Shown: positions 35,208 to 44,253 of the stretch, one piece after another
Numbering within the stretch: the first letter of the stretch is position 1
Layout of the letters: every line of letters starts with the position of its first letter
Assembly: GCF_000243415.2 (NCBI RefSeq)
Contig: NZ_KI912270.1
Location: 1,736,001-1,800,000 of the forward strand
Source: Mycolicibacterium tusciae JS617
Lineage (GTDB): Bacteria; Actinomycetota; Actinomycetes; Mycobacteriales; Mycobacteriaceae
DNA: 64,000 nt
Reading direction: 5' to 3'
Notes under the pieces: model-generated
What the model was told of the DNA's origin: nothing
The model's input: the letters and a program-made list of their open reading frames with translations, nothing else
Database searches by the model: none
Program-made: the position numbers and the translations under genes

Positions 35208-37007
35208 GTGTGCGGAGCCACCGGCGAGGTGCGGCTCGACGGCCATACACCTGATATCACCGCGGTCTCGGCGATGGCCGAGGCCATGGAGCCGCGTGGT
35301 CCTGACTCCGCAGGCGTGTGGTCTCAGGGCAGGGTCGCGCTTGGTCATCGTCGCCTGAAAATCATTGATCTGACCGAAACCGGCGCACAGCCGATGATCG
35401 ACTCCGATCTCGGGCTGTCCATTGCGTGGAACGGCTGCATCTACAACTACAAGCAGTTGCGCCGCGAGCTGAGCGAGCACGGCTACCGGTTCTTCTCCCA
35501 CAGCGACACCGAGGTGTTGCTCAAGGCCTACCACCACTGGGGTGACCGTTTCGTCGACCGCCTCTTCGGCATGTTCGCGTTCGCGATCGTCGAACGGGAC
35601 AGCGGGCGGGTGCTGCTCGGACGCGATCGGCTGGGCATCAAGCCGCTCTACATCACCGGGGACGCGTCCCGAATCCGGTTCGCGTCGTCGCTTCCCGCGT
35701 TGCTGGCGGGCGGCGGTGTCGACACCCGAATCGATCCCGTGGCCCTGAACCACTACATGTCGTTTCACTCCGTCGTCCCCCCGCCGCGCACCATCCTGCG
35801 CGGCGTGTCCAAGGTGCCGCCCGCATCGCTGGTCGCCATCGAACCGGACGGGCGCACGAAGACCGTCACCTACTGGGAACCTGATTTCTGCCGCCGCGAG
35901 GATCGGGCCGACTGGTCCGAACGTGACTGGGAGGACGCCGTTCTCGCCTCCCTGCGGGTGGCGGTCGAGCGCCGCCTGGTCGCCGACGTGCCCGTCGGGT
36001 GTCTGCTGTCCGGCGGAGTCGACTCCAGCCTGATCGTCGGGCTGCTCGCCGAAGCGGGCCAGCACGGACTGGCGACTTTCTCCATCGGCTTCGAGTCGGT
36101 CAACGGCGTGGCGGGCGACGAGTTCAAGTACTCCGACATCGTCGCCGAGCGCTTCGGCACCGATCACCATCAGATCCGCATCGACACCGACCGCATGCTG
36201 CCCGCACTGGACGGTGCGATCGGCGCCATGAGCGAGCCGATGGTCAGCCACGACTGCGTCGCCTTTTATCTGCTCAGCCAGGAAGTGGCCAAGCACGTCA
36301 AGGTGGTGCAGTCCGGGCAGGGCGCCGACGAGGTGTTCGCGGGCTACCACTGGTATCCGCCGATGGCCGACGCGACATCGCTGGACGGCGCGGTCACCAA
36401 CTACCGCAACGCGTTCTTCGACCGCGATCTCGCAGGCATCGCAGGGCTCGTCGCGCAGGACTACCTCGCCGAGAGCGACCTGAGCGAGCAGTTCGTCACC
36501 GACCACTTCGCCAGGCACGGTGCCGAAACCGGGATCGACCGGGCGCTGCGCCTCGATTCCACGGTGATGCTGGTGGACGACCCGGTCAAGCGCGTCGACA
36601 ACATGACGATGGCCTGGGGTTTGGAAGGCCGGGTGCCGTTCCTCGATCACGAACTCGTCGAACTGGCGGCCTCCTGCCCGCCCGAGCTGAAGATCGCACA
36701 TGACGGCAAAGGCGTGCTGAAGCAAGCTGCCAGGAAGGTGATCCCCGCGGAGGTCATCGACCGCCCCAAGGGTTACTTCCCGGTGCCGGCGCTGACGCAT
36801 CTCGAAGGGCCCTACCTCGATCTGGTGCGCGATGCCCTCTACGCACCGGCGGCCAAGGACCGCGGGCTGTTCCGTCCGGAGGCCGTCGAGCGACTGCTTG
36901 CCGACCCGAACGGTCGCCTGACTCCGCTGCGTGGCAATGAGCTCTGGCAGCTCGGGCTGCTCGAACTGTGGCTGCAAAAGCACGGCATCGGTGGCCCCGC
37001 CCTATGA
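35208..37007 (+). CDS. asnO: N-acetylglutaminylglutamine amidotransferase (AsnB family)
   Basis: The 599-residue protein is an asparagine-synthetase-type enzyme. Its N-terminal class II glutaminase starts at Cys2 (M-C-G-A) and includes MEPRGPDSAG and FGMFAFAIV. Its C-terminal ATP-pyrophosphatase domain has the PP-loop CLLSGGVDSSLIVGLL and QSGQGADEVFAGYHWYPP. Together with the next gene it forms the pair that makes the dipeptide osmolyte N-acetylglutaminylglutamine amide: the partner makes the acetylated dipeptide, and this enzyme amidates it. The GTG is required to place Cys at position 2; there is no clear ribosome site, so the mRNA may be leaderless. It overlaps the next gene as ATGA. Confidence 0.9.
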   Translation: MCGATGEVRLDGHTPDITAVSAMAEAMEPRGPDSAGVWSQGRVALGHRRLKIIDLTETGAQPMIDSDLGLSIAWNGCIYNYKQLRRELSEHGYRFFSHSDTEVLLKAYHHWGDRFVDRLFGMFAFAIVERDSGRVLLGRDRLGIKPLYITGDASRIRFASSLPALLAGGGVDTRIDPVALNHYMSFHSVVPPPRTILRGVSKVPPASLVAIEPDGRTKTVTYWEPDFCRREDRADWSERDWEDAVLASLRVAVERRLVADVPVGCLLSGGVDSSLIVGLLAEAGQHGLATFSIGFESVNGVAGDEFKYSDIVAERFGTDHHQIRIDTDRMLPALDGAIGAMSEPMVSHDCVAFYLLSQEVAKHVKVVQSGQGADEVFAGYHWYPPMADATSLDGAVTNYRNAFFDRDLAGIAGLVAQDYLAESDLSEQFVTDHFARHGAETGIDRALRLDSTVMLVDDPVKRVDNMTMAWGLEGRVPFLDHELVELAASCPPELKIAHDGKGVLKQAARKVIPAEVIDRPKGYFPVPALTHLEGPYLDLVRDALYAPAAKDRGLFRPEAVERLLADPNGRLTPLRGNELWQLGLLELWLQKHGIGGPAL

Positions 37008-38782
37008 CAGCAATCAATCCCGACAGCACCGAAGCGATCACCCTGGGCCTGCACGACGCGTCACCCCAGCACCTTGTCGACGCCATGGCCGACGACGTGG
37101 CCATTGAAATGGGCTGGGGTCGACTGATATTCGGGCAGACGTTCGCGGACCCGGCCGAGCTCGCCGAGGTGTTGCGGCAGGAAGGGCATGGTCGTCGCGA
37201 CATCTGCATGTACGCCCGCGAGCCGCACGTCCTCGTCGCGATGGCGCCTGCCGAGTTGTTCATCGATCCCAGCCACACCTACCGGCTGAGGTTCACCGAC
37301 GAAGACGAACCACCCCCGGCTCCCACCGGATTCACCGTCCGCTCGCTGGAACGGCGCGAAGAAGCCGAGGAGATCAACCGCGTCTATGTGCGCTGCGGCA
37401 TGGTTCCCGCCCCCGTCGAGGTGTTGTGGGACAACAGCAAAGACCGTGATGCGCTCGACTATCTGGTGGCGGTCCGCGTCGACGACGGGTCGCTGGTCGG
37501 CACCGTCACCGGCGTCGACCACACACGCTTGTTCGACGATCCGGAGAACGGCTCGAGCCTGTGGACGCTTGCCGTCGACCCGACCACCAGCCTGCCGGGT
37601 GTCGGGGCCGCGCTGACCCGTGCGCTGGCCGCGTTGTACCGCAGGCGGGGTCGGTCCTACATGGATTTGTCGGTGGCTCACGACAACGAAGCCGCTATCG
37701 GGCTGTACGAGAAGCTGGGCTTCGAACGCGTGCCGGTCATGGCCGTCAAGCGCAAGAACGCCATCAACGAACCGCTGTTCACCCATCCGCCGGAGACCGT
37801 CGACGATCTGAATCCGTACGCGCGGATCATCGCCGACGAAGCGATGCGTCGCGGGATCTGGGTCGAGATTCTCGACGCGGGAGCCGGCGAGATGCGGCTG
37901 TCACACGGCGGCCGCAGCGTCATCACCCGGGAGTCGTTGTCGGAGTACACCTCCGCGGTGGCGATGGCACGGTGTGACGACAAGAGGCTGACCCGCCGTC
38001 TGGTGTCGGAGGCCGGAATCCAGGTTCCGAAGGGACGTCTGGCCACCTTCGACGAGCACGACCATGCGTTCCTCGAGGAGGTCGGCGACGTCGTCGTCAA
38101 ACCCACTCGCGGGGAACAGGGCAAGGGCATCACCGTCGGCATCAGCGGAGGCGAAGAGTTGGACGCGGCGCTGGCGCGGGCCCGCGAAGAGCACCCCGCA
38201 GTGTTGATCGAGCAGCGCGCGCCCGGCGATGATCTGCGCCTGGTGGTGATCGACGGCAAGGTGGTGGCCGCTGCGCTACGCAAGCCCGCCGAGATCACCG
38301 GTACCGGCCACCACACGATCCGCGAACTCATCGACGCGCAGAGCCGGCGCCGCGCCGCCGCAACCGGCGGCGAATCCCGCATACCCATAGACGACGTCAC
38401 CATTGCGACTGTCGCCGAGGCCGGGTTCACGTTCGACGACGTCCTGCCCGAGGGGCAGATCCTTCGCGTGCGTCGAACAGCGAACCTCCACCAGGGCGGC
38501 ACGATTCACGATGTGACGGCCAAGGTGCATCCACATCTGAGCGAGGTCGCGGTGACGGCCGCCGACGCCATCGGGATCCCGGTGACTGGTATCGACCTGT
38601 TGGTTCCCGACGTCACCGCGCCGGAGTACGTGTTCATCGAAGCCAACGAGCGTCCCGGGTTGGCCAACCACGAGCCCCAGCCCACCGCAAAGGCTTTCGT
38701 CGACTTCCTGTTCCCGGGCAGTCCCGCGCTGCCGCAGGCCTGGACGCCTTCCGAGGCGCCAGTGAGCGACCACGCCGGCTAG
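37004..38782 (+). CDS. ngg: N-acetylglutaminylglutamine synthetase (GNAT + ATP-grasp)
   Basis: The 592-residue protein joins a GNAT acetyltransferase (about residues 115-245, including SLWTLAVDPTTSLPGVGAALTRAL and NEAAIGLYEKLGFERVPV) to an ATP-grasp ligase (about 300-575, with VVKPTRGEQGKGITVGI, VLIEQRAPGDDLRLVVIDGKVVAA and FIEANERPGL). This architecture matches Ngg, which acetylates and condenses two glutamines. The ATG at 37004 overlaps the asnO stop. No exporter or osmosensor gene is adjacent. The product is expected to protect against osmotic stress. Confidence 0.9.
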   Translation: MTAINPDSTEAITLGLHDASPQHLVDAMADDVAIEMGWGRLIFGQTFADPAELAEVLRQEGHGRRDICMYAREPHVLVAMAPAELFIDPSHTYRLRFTDEDEPPPAPTGFTVRSLERREEAEEINRVYVRCGMVPAPVEVLWDNSKDRDALDYLVAVRVDDGSLVGTVTGVDHTRLFDDPENGSSLWTLAVDPTTSLPGVGAALTRALAALYRRRGRSYMDLSVAHDNEAAIGLYEKLGFERVPVMAVKRKNAINEPLFTHPPETVDDLNPYARIIADEAMRRGIWVEILDAGAGEMRLSHGGRSVITRESLSEYTSAVAMARCDDKRLTRRLVSEAGIQVPKGRLATFDEHDHAFLEEVGDVVVKPTRGEQGKGITVGISGGEELDAALARAREEHPAVLIEQRAPGDDLRLVVIDGKVVAAALRKPAEITGTGHHTIRELIDAQSRRRAAATGGESRIPIDDVTIATVAEAGFTFDDVLPEGQILRVRRTANLHQGGTIHDVTAKVHPHLSEVAVTAADAIGIPVTGIDLLVPDVTAPEYVFIEANERPGLANHEPQPTAKAFVDFLFPGSPALPQAWTPSEAPVSDHAG

Positions 38783-38784
38783 AC

Positions 38785-39348
38785 CTACCAGGTGCTGGTG
38801 CGCATCACGATTTCGGCCGCGATTTGCGCCGTGGATTCCTGGGCGTTTCGTCGGCCCAGCAGATCGACCAGCCGGTAGTCGCCGTACACGTAGCGCTGAC
38901 TGGCCTTGGCGACGGCGCGTGCCGCGGCCGTACTGACCAACGCGGTGGTGTTCATTTCCACGGGCGGACAACGGTCGTCGCGGACCGCCCCGGTGGGGTC
39001 GGGGACGCGCGGGTGGCCGCGGTCGATGACGACCAGCCCGATGAAGCGGTCCAGCCGCGTGGCGGCCAGCTCCCACGCCAGTTCGCCGCCGACGCGGTCA
39101 CCGACCAGCAACGCCCACTTCACGTCGAGCGCATCGAGGACTCCGATCACCGCCTTGGCCGTCAACCGTGGGTCCGGCGCGATGACCACGGTCCGCAGCG
39201 AGGCGGTGTGCAGCCGCTGACACACAGCCTCATATGCGGCAGGTGCATGATGTGCGGCGCCAAGCACCACGACGACGGAGCCCTTTTCGGGACCGGCGAC
39301 GTCAACGGACACGCCAACGCCATCGACGGTGACGGTGGTGGGCGGCAT
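38785..39348 (-). CDS. short alpha/beta-hydrolase-like protein lacking the usual serine
   Basis: The 187-residue protein has the opening strands of an alpha/beta hydrolase (VSVDVAGPEKGSVVVVLGAAHHAPAAY) and an elbow LLVGDRVGGELAWELA. In typical members the elbow reads G-x-S-x-G; here it is G-D-R-V-G, with no serine, and the chain stops soon after VVIDRGHPRVPDP, before the usual acid/His part. It may therefore be a non-catalytic relative or, less likely, use the Asp as haloalkane dehalogenases do. It ends 2 bases from ngg on the opposite strand. The family call is moderate and the function unknown. Confidence 0.65.
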   Translation of the reverse strand: MPPTTVTVDGVGVSVDVAGPEKGSVVVVLGAAHHAPAAYEAVCQRLHTASLRTVVIAPDPRLTAKAVIGVLDALDVKWALLVGDRVGGELAWELAATRLDRFIGLVVIDRGHPRVPDPTGAVRDDRCPPVEMNTTALVSTAAARAVAKASQRYVYGDYRLVDLLGRRNAQESTAQIAAEIVMRTSTW

Positions 39349-39409
39349 TCGGCCACGCTACAGGCGGTGATCATGGAGCGGGTGGTTTTTCGCACCGAGC
39401 TGACAGACT

Positions 39410-40072
39410 TCAGTCCAATCGCGCGCGGTCGGCCTGCTTCGCGGTGATATCCAGAAACGTCTGCGGCAGCGAACCTTTGACGGGGATCGACTGATTGGCT
39501 GTCGGGAACGCGACTCCGAACACCGCGGTGTCCCCGAGGTTCTCGAAGGAGAAGTAGACGCTCTCGGTTATGCCGCCCAACCGCATGGTCTGCTCGTACA
39601 CCAGCGCGTCGGCGCGCGGGGTTTCCATTCTCGTGGTGGTCATCGGAATGCCGGGGGTCGACGGATCGAAGAACGTCTCGAATTCGGCGCATCGATCGGC
39701 GACCGCTGCCAACCTGTCGAGGTCCAGTCGCCACGTCAGCACCGTGATGACCATCCGCGCACCGTCGTAGGCGACGAGGTACTCCGCCGCGCTGCCCGGG
39801 CCGCGTTCGGCCGAGTCGGCGATAACCCGGGTCAATCCGTCCGAGCAGCCGTCCGGGCGGGACAGCATCGCGGGCGGCGCGCCGGCACCGTCGGCCTGGC
39901 CGGGCTCGCGAGTGATGCGTTCATACTGCACACCTGCAGGGAAGTCCGCGGGGGTGAGCAGCACCTTCTCGAGTCGAGCGCCGGGCCAGGTCGCAGTGCC
40001 CGCGATCGGTTGGGCGCAGCCCCCCACGAGTAGTGCCGTGGCGAGGAGGACCAGCACATTGCGCCAGGTCAT
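39410..40072 (-). CDS. putative lipoprotein (DUF5642-like)
   Basis: The 220-residue protein has a lipoprotein signal ([14 protein letters not shown], Cys19), so it should be anchored to the outer face of the plasma membrane. The mature part contains [16 protein letters not shown], a PDGCSDGL cysteine region, [11 protein letters not shown] and [24 protein letters not shown], a pattern shared by mycobacterial lipoproteins of the DUF5642/sensor-like group. No enzymatic motif is visible. It overlaps the cobQ stop as ATGA, so it is translated after cobQ, but a link to B12 synthesis is not evident. Confidence 0.75.
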   Translation of the reverse strand: MTWRNVLVLLATALLVGGCAQPIAGTATWPGARLEKVLLTPADFPAGVQYERITREPGQADGAGAPPAMLSRPDGCSDGLTRVIADSAERGPGSAAEYLVAYDGARMVITVLTWRLDLDRLAAVADRCAEFETFFDPSTPGIPMTTTRMETPRADALVYEQTMRLGGITESVYFSFENLGDTAVFGVAFPTANQSIPVKGSLPQTFLDITAKQADRARLD

Positions 40073-41574
40073 GGTGTCAGCCTAGTGGCGATCGTTGGCA
40101 GTCCCGGTGGCCCATGCTCCAGCAGCGCGAGCACGGCGGCGACGTCCACATGGCTGGTGATCAGGTCGGCCATCACGTCGAGTTGGGCGTCTCGGCGCGC
40201 GCGGACATCGACGTCATCGGCGACCACGAACCCGTCTCGGCCCGCTGCCGCCGCCGCTGCGGTGAGCCAACGTCGCCTCACGTCGTCGTTGTCGAGCAGA
40301 CCGTGCCAGTGGGTGCCGTAGACCGCACCGCTGCGAATTCCGACGCCGAGCCAGTTGTCCTCGGTCGACCGGCTGAGGCGCCCGTGGTGAATCTCGTAGC
40401 CGTGCAACGGGGCTTCGGGGTGGTGCTGCCCGTGGTGCTGCAAGGTCTTCTCCGGAGCGAACTCGATGTCGGCGTCGAGCAACGCAAGTCCGTCGACGCG
40501 TCCGGCCGCTGATTCCACCGTGTCGTCGATGCGGCTGCAGAGCATCTGGAATCCGCCACAGACACCCAGCACCGGTTTGCCGAGGCGAGCGTGCGCCACG
40601 ACGGCGTCGGCCAGTCCACGTTCCCGCAACCAGGCCAGGTCGGCAATGGTGGCCTTGCTGCCGGGGATCACGATGACGTCGGCATCGGCCAGTTCGGCCG
40701 GGTCGCCGGCCCAGCGCACCAGTACGCCGGGCTCGCAGGCCAGCGCCTCGACGTCGGTCGAGTTGGAGATGCGCGGCAGCCGGATCGCCGCCACCCGCAA
40801 CCACTGCTGCCCGCGTGGGGTCTGCGGGTCGCCGACAACACGATGCGCGAGCACGGAGACGGAATCCTCGGCGTCGAGCCACAGCCCGTCGCTGTACGGG
40901 ATCACGCCGTAGGTCGGCCGACCGGTCAGATCCCGCAGCTGCGTCAGTCCTGGGGCCAACAGCGTGGGGTCGCCGCGGAACTTGTTGACCAGGAACCCGC
41001 AGATGAGCCGCTGGTCCTCGGGTTCGAGCACCGCGACCGTGCCGTAAAGGTGCGCCAGCAGCCCGCCGCGGTCGATGTCGCCGACGATGACGACTGGCAG
41101 ATCAGCGGCACGGGCCAGCCCCATGTTGGCGATATCGGTCGCGCGCAGATTGATCTCGGCGGGTGAGCCCGCACCTTCCACGATGACAGCGTCGAATTCG
41201 TTTCTCAGAGCACGCAATTCGTCGGCGACCACGGCGGAGAGCCGCTCACGGTGGGTGAAGTAATCCTTGGCGCCGACGGTGCCGACCACGCTGCCGCGGA
41301 CCACCAGTTGCGAGGTGCGGTCGCTGCCCGGCTTGAGCAGCACCGGGTTGAAGCGAACGCTCGGCGCCAACCCGGCGGCGCGGGCCTGCATCGCCTGGGC
41401 GCGACCGATCTCACCACCTTCGACGGTGACCGCTGAGTTGTTGGACATGTTCTGCGCCTTGAACGGCGCGACGCGAATGCCCTTGCGCCCCAGCAGCCGG
41501 CACAATCCGGCGACGACCATGGACTTACCGGCATCGGACGTGGTGCCGGCGACCAGCAGCGCCCCGGAGGTCAC
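40069..41574 (-). CDS. cobQ: cobyric acid synthase
   Basis: CobQ amidates side chains b, d, e and g of adenosyl-cobyrinic a,c-diamide. The 501-residue protein has an N-terminal dethiobiotin-synthetase-like P-loop region ([19 protein letters not shown]), the [15 protein letters not shown] motif diagnostic for CobQ, and [12 protein letters not shown]. The C-terminal glutaminase has [11 protein letters not shown] (nucleophile Cys) and [12 protein letters not shown]. The GTG at 41574 starts the protein 3 residues before ALLVAG; further-upstream starts would run into a hairpin. It is separated from the other cob genes by about 30 kb, as in M. tuberculosis relatives. Confidence 0.94.
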   Translation of the reverse strand: MTSGALLVAGTTSDAGKSMVVAGLCRLLGRKGIRVAPFKAQNMSNNSAVTVEGGEIGRAQAMQARAAGLAPSVRFNPVLLKPGSDRTSQLVVRGSVVGTVGAKDYFTHRERLSAVVADELRALRNEFDAVIVEGAGSPAEINLRATDIANMGLARAADLPVVIVGDIDRGGLLAHLYGTVAVLEPEDQRLICGFLVNKFRGDPTLLAPGLTQLRDLTGRPTYGVIPYSDGLWLDAEDSVSVLAHRVVGDPQTPRGQQWLRVAAIRLPRISNSTDVEALACEPGVLVRWAGDPAELADADVIVIPGSKATIADLAWLRERGLADAVVAHARLGKPVLGVCGGFQMLCSRIDDTVESAAGRVDGLALLDADIEFAPEKTLQHHGQHHPEAPLHGYEIHHGRLSRSTEDNWLGVGIRSGAVYGTHWHGLLDNDDVRRRWLTAAAAAAGRDGFVVADDVDVRARRDAQLDVMADLITSHVDVAAVLALLEHGPPGLPTIATRLTP

Positions 41575-41584
41575 TCTTCTGCGC

Positions 41585-41641
41585 CGAGTGTGCGGTTTCG
41601 TACGCAACACGCCGAGGATGGCGTACGAGAGCGCACACTCG
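41585..41641 (-). terminator. long two-stem hairpin between mapB and cobQ
   Basis: An outer 10-bp stem, CGAGTGTGCG (41585-41594) with CGCACACTCG (41632-41641), encloses an inner 8-bp stem, TCGTACGC (41598-41605) with GCGTACGA (41621-41628). The stems are separated by symmetric 3-base internal loops, with a 15-base apical loop. It occupies nearly all of the gap between mapB and cobQ. There is no T-run, so it could be a Rho-assisted terminator, a processing site, or one copy of a dispersed palindromic element. Confidence 0.6.
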
Positions 41642-41647
41642 ACACGA

Positions 41648-42508
41648 CTATGGCGCCAGGGTCAGGATTTCGGCGCCGTCGTCGGTGACCACCAGCGTGT
41701 GCTCGAACTGCGCGGTCCACTTCTTGTCCTTGGTGGCAACCGTCCAGTCGTCGTCCCAGATCTCGTAATCCAGCGCGCCGAGGTTGATCATCGGCTCGAT
41801 CGTGAACGTCATGCCGGGCTCCAGCACGGTCTGCACGGCGGGCTGGTCGTAGTGCAGCACCACCAGCCCGTTGTGGAATGTGGTGCCGATGCCATGGCCG
41901 GTGAAATCGCGAACCACGTTGTAGCCGAACCGGTTTGCATACGATTCGATGACACGGCCGACGACCGAAAGGGCGCGCCCGGGCTTGACGGCCTTGATCG
42001 CGCGCATCGTCGCCTCGTGGGTGCGTTCGACGAGAAGCCGGTGTTCCTCGGACACGTTGCCCGCCAGGAAGGTCGCGTTGGTGTCGCCGTGCACGCCGTC
42101 GATGAATGCGGTGACGTCGATGTTGACGATGTCGCCGTCCTCGACCACCGTCGAGTCGGGGATGCCGTGGCAGATGATCTCGTTCAGCGAGGTGCAGCAG
42201 GACTTCGGATAGCCCTTGTAGCCGAGCGTCGACGGATAGGCGCCGTTGTCGATCATGTACTCGTGCGCGATGCGGTCCAGTTCGTCAGTGGTGACGCCCG
42301 GCGCGACAGCCTTACCCGCCTCGGCCAGCGCCGCTGCCGCGATACGTCCTGCGACGCGCATCTTTTCGATCACGTCCGGGGTCTGCACCCACGGCTCGCT
42401 GCCCTCCCGCGCGGTCGCCTTGCCCACGTATTCGGGGCGCGCGATCGAGCGGGGCACCGGCAGCGTCGGTGACACCACGCCGGGACGAAGAGCGGTACGA
42501 ACGTCCAT
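41648..42508 (-). CDS. mapB: type I methionine aminopeptidase
   Basis: MapB removes N-terminal methionine from nascent proteins. The 286-residue enzyme has the mycobacterial N-terminal proline-containing extension (about 40 residues, [15 protein letters not shown]). The pita-bread fold follows with all five metal ligands visible: [17 protein letters not shown] (two Asp), [11 protein letters not shown] (His), [10 protein letters not shown] (Glu) and FEHTLVV (Glu). It is the Rv2861c equivalent and directly follows glnA4 and its neighbours in M. tuberculosis; here osmolyte genes are inserted between them. Confidence 0.95.
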   Translation of the reverse strand: MDVRTALRPGVVSPTLPVPRSIARPEYVGKATAREGSEPWVQTPDVIEKMRVAGRIAAAALAEAGKAVAPGVTTDELDRIAHEYMIDNGAYPSTLGYKGYPKSCCTSLNEIICHGIPDSTVVEDGDIVNIDVTAFIDGVHGDTNATFLAGNVSEEHRLLVERTHEATMRAIKAVKPGRALSVVGRVIESYANRFGYNVVRDFTGHGIGTTFHNGLVVLHYDQPAVQTVLEPGMTFTIEPMINLGALDYEIWDDDWTVATKDKKWTAQFEHTLVVTDDGAEILTLAP

Positions 42509-42536
42509 GACGCCAGGATAGTCGGCTGAGCCCGAC

Positions 42537-43139
42537 CTACTCGACGTGCAGTGACGACAGGGCCGACCGCACCCGGTCGGGCAGCGATCCGCCGTGCACG
42601 AGCCAATCGTCCAGCGCGATCCTCACCGACGCCATGGCCATCGCTCCGATGAGCCGCGGACGCGGGTCGTCGGCCGACAGATCGCCGATACGCGGCGCCA
42701 CCAGGTCCGCGATCACGGCCTCGTAGCGCAGGTAGATCTGCAGTGTCCAGGCGCTGAGCACGGGCGACGACCGGGTCAGTGTCGCCAGGTCGCGCACCTG
42801 ATCGCTGACCGCCTCGAACCCGTCGCCCAGGTCGCCGAAACCCGCGACCACAGCCTCGCCCGCCGACAACTGGGGCGGTTGCTTGGCGATGACCGCGGTG
42901 ATCGCATCCAGCCAGTGCGTCGTCATCCCTTCGGCGACGGCATCCTCCTTTGAGCTGAAGTACCGGAAAAACGTCGCGCGTCCGACCTCCGCCGCCGCCG
43001 CAATCTGTTCGATCGTCACGCCTGCAAGGCCGTTCTCACAGACCCGCTGGGCGGCCGCCGTGGCGATTCGGGCGCGGGTGGCCCGCTGCCTGCGGACGGT
43101 GAGGCTTTCCCGCGATTTCTCTGGTGAGACGACGTCCAT
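42537..43139 (-). CDS. TetR-family repressor
   Basis: The 200-residue protein has a TetR helix-turn-helix ([41 protein letters not shown], about residues 22-60) and a helical ligand domain. The ATG at 43139 is taken because the frame upstream of it consists of operator and the opposite gene. It is divergent from the DUF1214 gene, and only 19 bases separate the two start codons, filled by a perfect palindrome, so it most likely represses itself and the DUF1214-sulfotransferase operon. Confidence 0.9.
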   Translation of the reverse strand: MDVVSPEKSRESLTVRRQRATRARIATAAAQRVCENGLAGVTIEQIAAAAEVGRATFFRYFSSKEDAVAEGMTTHWLDAITAVIAKQPPQLSAGEAVVAGFGDLGDGFEAVSDQVRDLATLTRSSPVLSAWTLQIYLRYEAVIADLVAPRIGDLSADDPRPRLIGAMAMASVRIALDDWLVHGGSLPDRVRSALSSLHVE

Positions 43140-43141
43140 GA

Positions 43142-43156
43142 TGAGACTATGTCTCA
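43142..43156. promoter_or_regulatory. TetR operator TGAGAC-TAT-GTCTCA
   Basis: A perfect 6-bp inverted repeat with a 3-base centre lies between the divergent start codons at 43139 and 43159. It has the size and symmetry of a TetR-family operator. A further half-site, GTGAGAC, lies at 43122-43128 inside the tetR 5' end. Confidence 0.8.
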
Positions 43157-43158
43157 CC

Positions 43159-44253
43159 ATGGACACCAAGGGCAACCAAGCCGCGCCGAAAACTCTGGAA
43201 GCATGGCGGCTGGTTCAGCAGATGCTGGCCGACCTCACCGCGTCAGTGATCGAGGACGCGATCGACGAGCGAGAGCTGATCGAAGGCCTCCAGGTCGTCG
43301 CGAAGATCACCGGGCTGTGCTCGGAGTTGTCCGTCCAGGCCGATCCTGAGCGGCCGGCTTTCTTCGACATGTGCTCGGACACCCGGATGATCGGCGGCCC
43401 GAACCCCGATGGCCGGTATCTGTTGGCGATGATCCGTGGCGATCGCGCCTATCGCGTCACCGGGACGCGCGGCACCACGGCCTATCTCGGGTTCCAGGTG
43501 CTCGCCGGCACGGGTCTGACACCGCGCCGCATGGCGGGCTATCTCAGCGACACCGAACTCGATCTCGACTCGGGTGCATTCGAGGTGATGTTCTCCCCCA
43601 GCGAGCCGTCAGCGGCAGATCTCGGGTCGGCGCAGTGGGTGCGCATCCCGGAAGACGCCTCGTCGATCGTCGTGCGCGAATACGTCGGCGACTTCGCCGC
43701 CGAACAGCCCGCGACCATGCGCATCGACTCCGTCGACCCCGATGAGCTACGACCGATCACCGATGAGGTTGCCGCACAACAGTTCACGGCGATGGCGTGG
43801 ACCATCGTCAAGCTGGCCACGATGCACCGGACCATCAAACCCGAACTGCTCACGCAGCCCAACGAACTGGTCACCGCCGCGGCCGCCGAACTCGGCGCCG
43901 CCGACACCACCCCCGACAACCTGTACATGATCGGCACCTTCGGATTGGAGAGCGACGAGTCACTCGTCCTCGAATTCCAACCTCCCGACACCCGATACTG
44001 GAACGTCACCCTGGAGAGCATCTGGCACGAATGCCTCGAGCCCAGGCACCGGCACAGCTCGGTCACCAACAAGGCCGCCGCCGCAGACGCCGACGGCATC
44101 GTGCGGATCAGCATCGGCGCCAAGGACTTCGGGCACGGCCACTGGCTGGACACCGGCGACCGGCGCCGCGGCTTCGTCATCCTGCGATGGCTCGACAACC
44201 CCGAACCGTTCGAGGTGCGCACCAGCCTCCGTCGTGGCGAGAAGACACCTTGA
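43159..44253 (+). CDS. DUF1214 domain protein
   Basis: The 364-residue protein contains a DUF1214-type C-terminal part (LVLEFQPPDTRYWNVTLESIWHECLEPRH and RRRGFVILRWLDNPEP) after a helical N-terminal region (LEAWRLVQQMLADLT). Proteins of this group occur beside sulfotransferases and lipid-modifying genes in mycobacteria; their reaction is unknown. The start is either the ATG at 43159 or an in-frame ATG at 43141; neither has a ribosome site, and the second lies in the operator, so a leaderless mRNA is possible. Its stop overlaps the sulfotransferase start as TTGA. Confidence 0.8.
   Translation: MDTKGNQAAPKTLEAWRLVQQMLADLTASVIEDAIDERELIEGLQVVAKITGLCSELSVQADPERPAFFDMCSDTRMIGGPNPDGRYLLAMIRGDRAYRVTGTRGTTAYLGFQVLAGTGLTPRRMAGYLSDTELDLDSGAFEVMFSPSEPSAADLGSAQWVRIPEDASSIVVREYVGDFAAEQPATMRIDSVDPDELRPITDEVAAQQFTAMAWTIVKLATMHRTIKPELLTQPNELVTAAAAELGAADTTPDNLYMIGTFGLESDESLVLEFQPPDTRYWNVTLESIWHECLEPRHRHSSVTNKAAAADADGIVRISIGAKDFGHGHWLDTGDRRRGFVILRWLDNPEPFEVRTSLRRGEKTP

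Noticed and set aside
35088..36983. Long minus-strand open frame of 631 codons opposite asnO
   Set aside because: It is antisense to a well-supported asparagine-synthetase-type gene and has no recognisable domain; long antisense frames are expected at this GC content.
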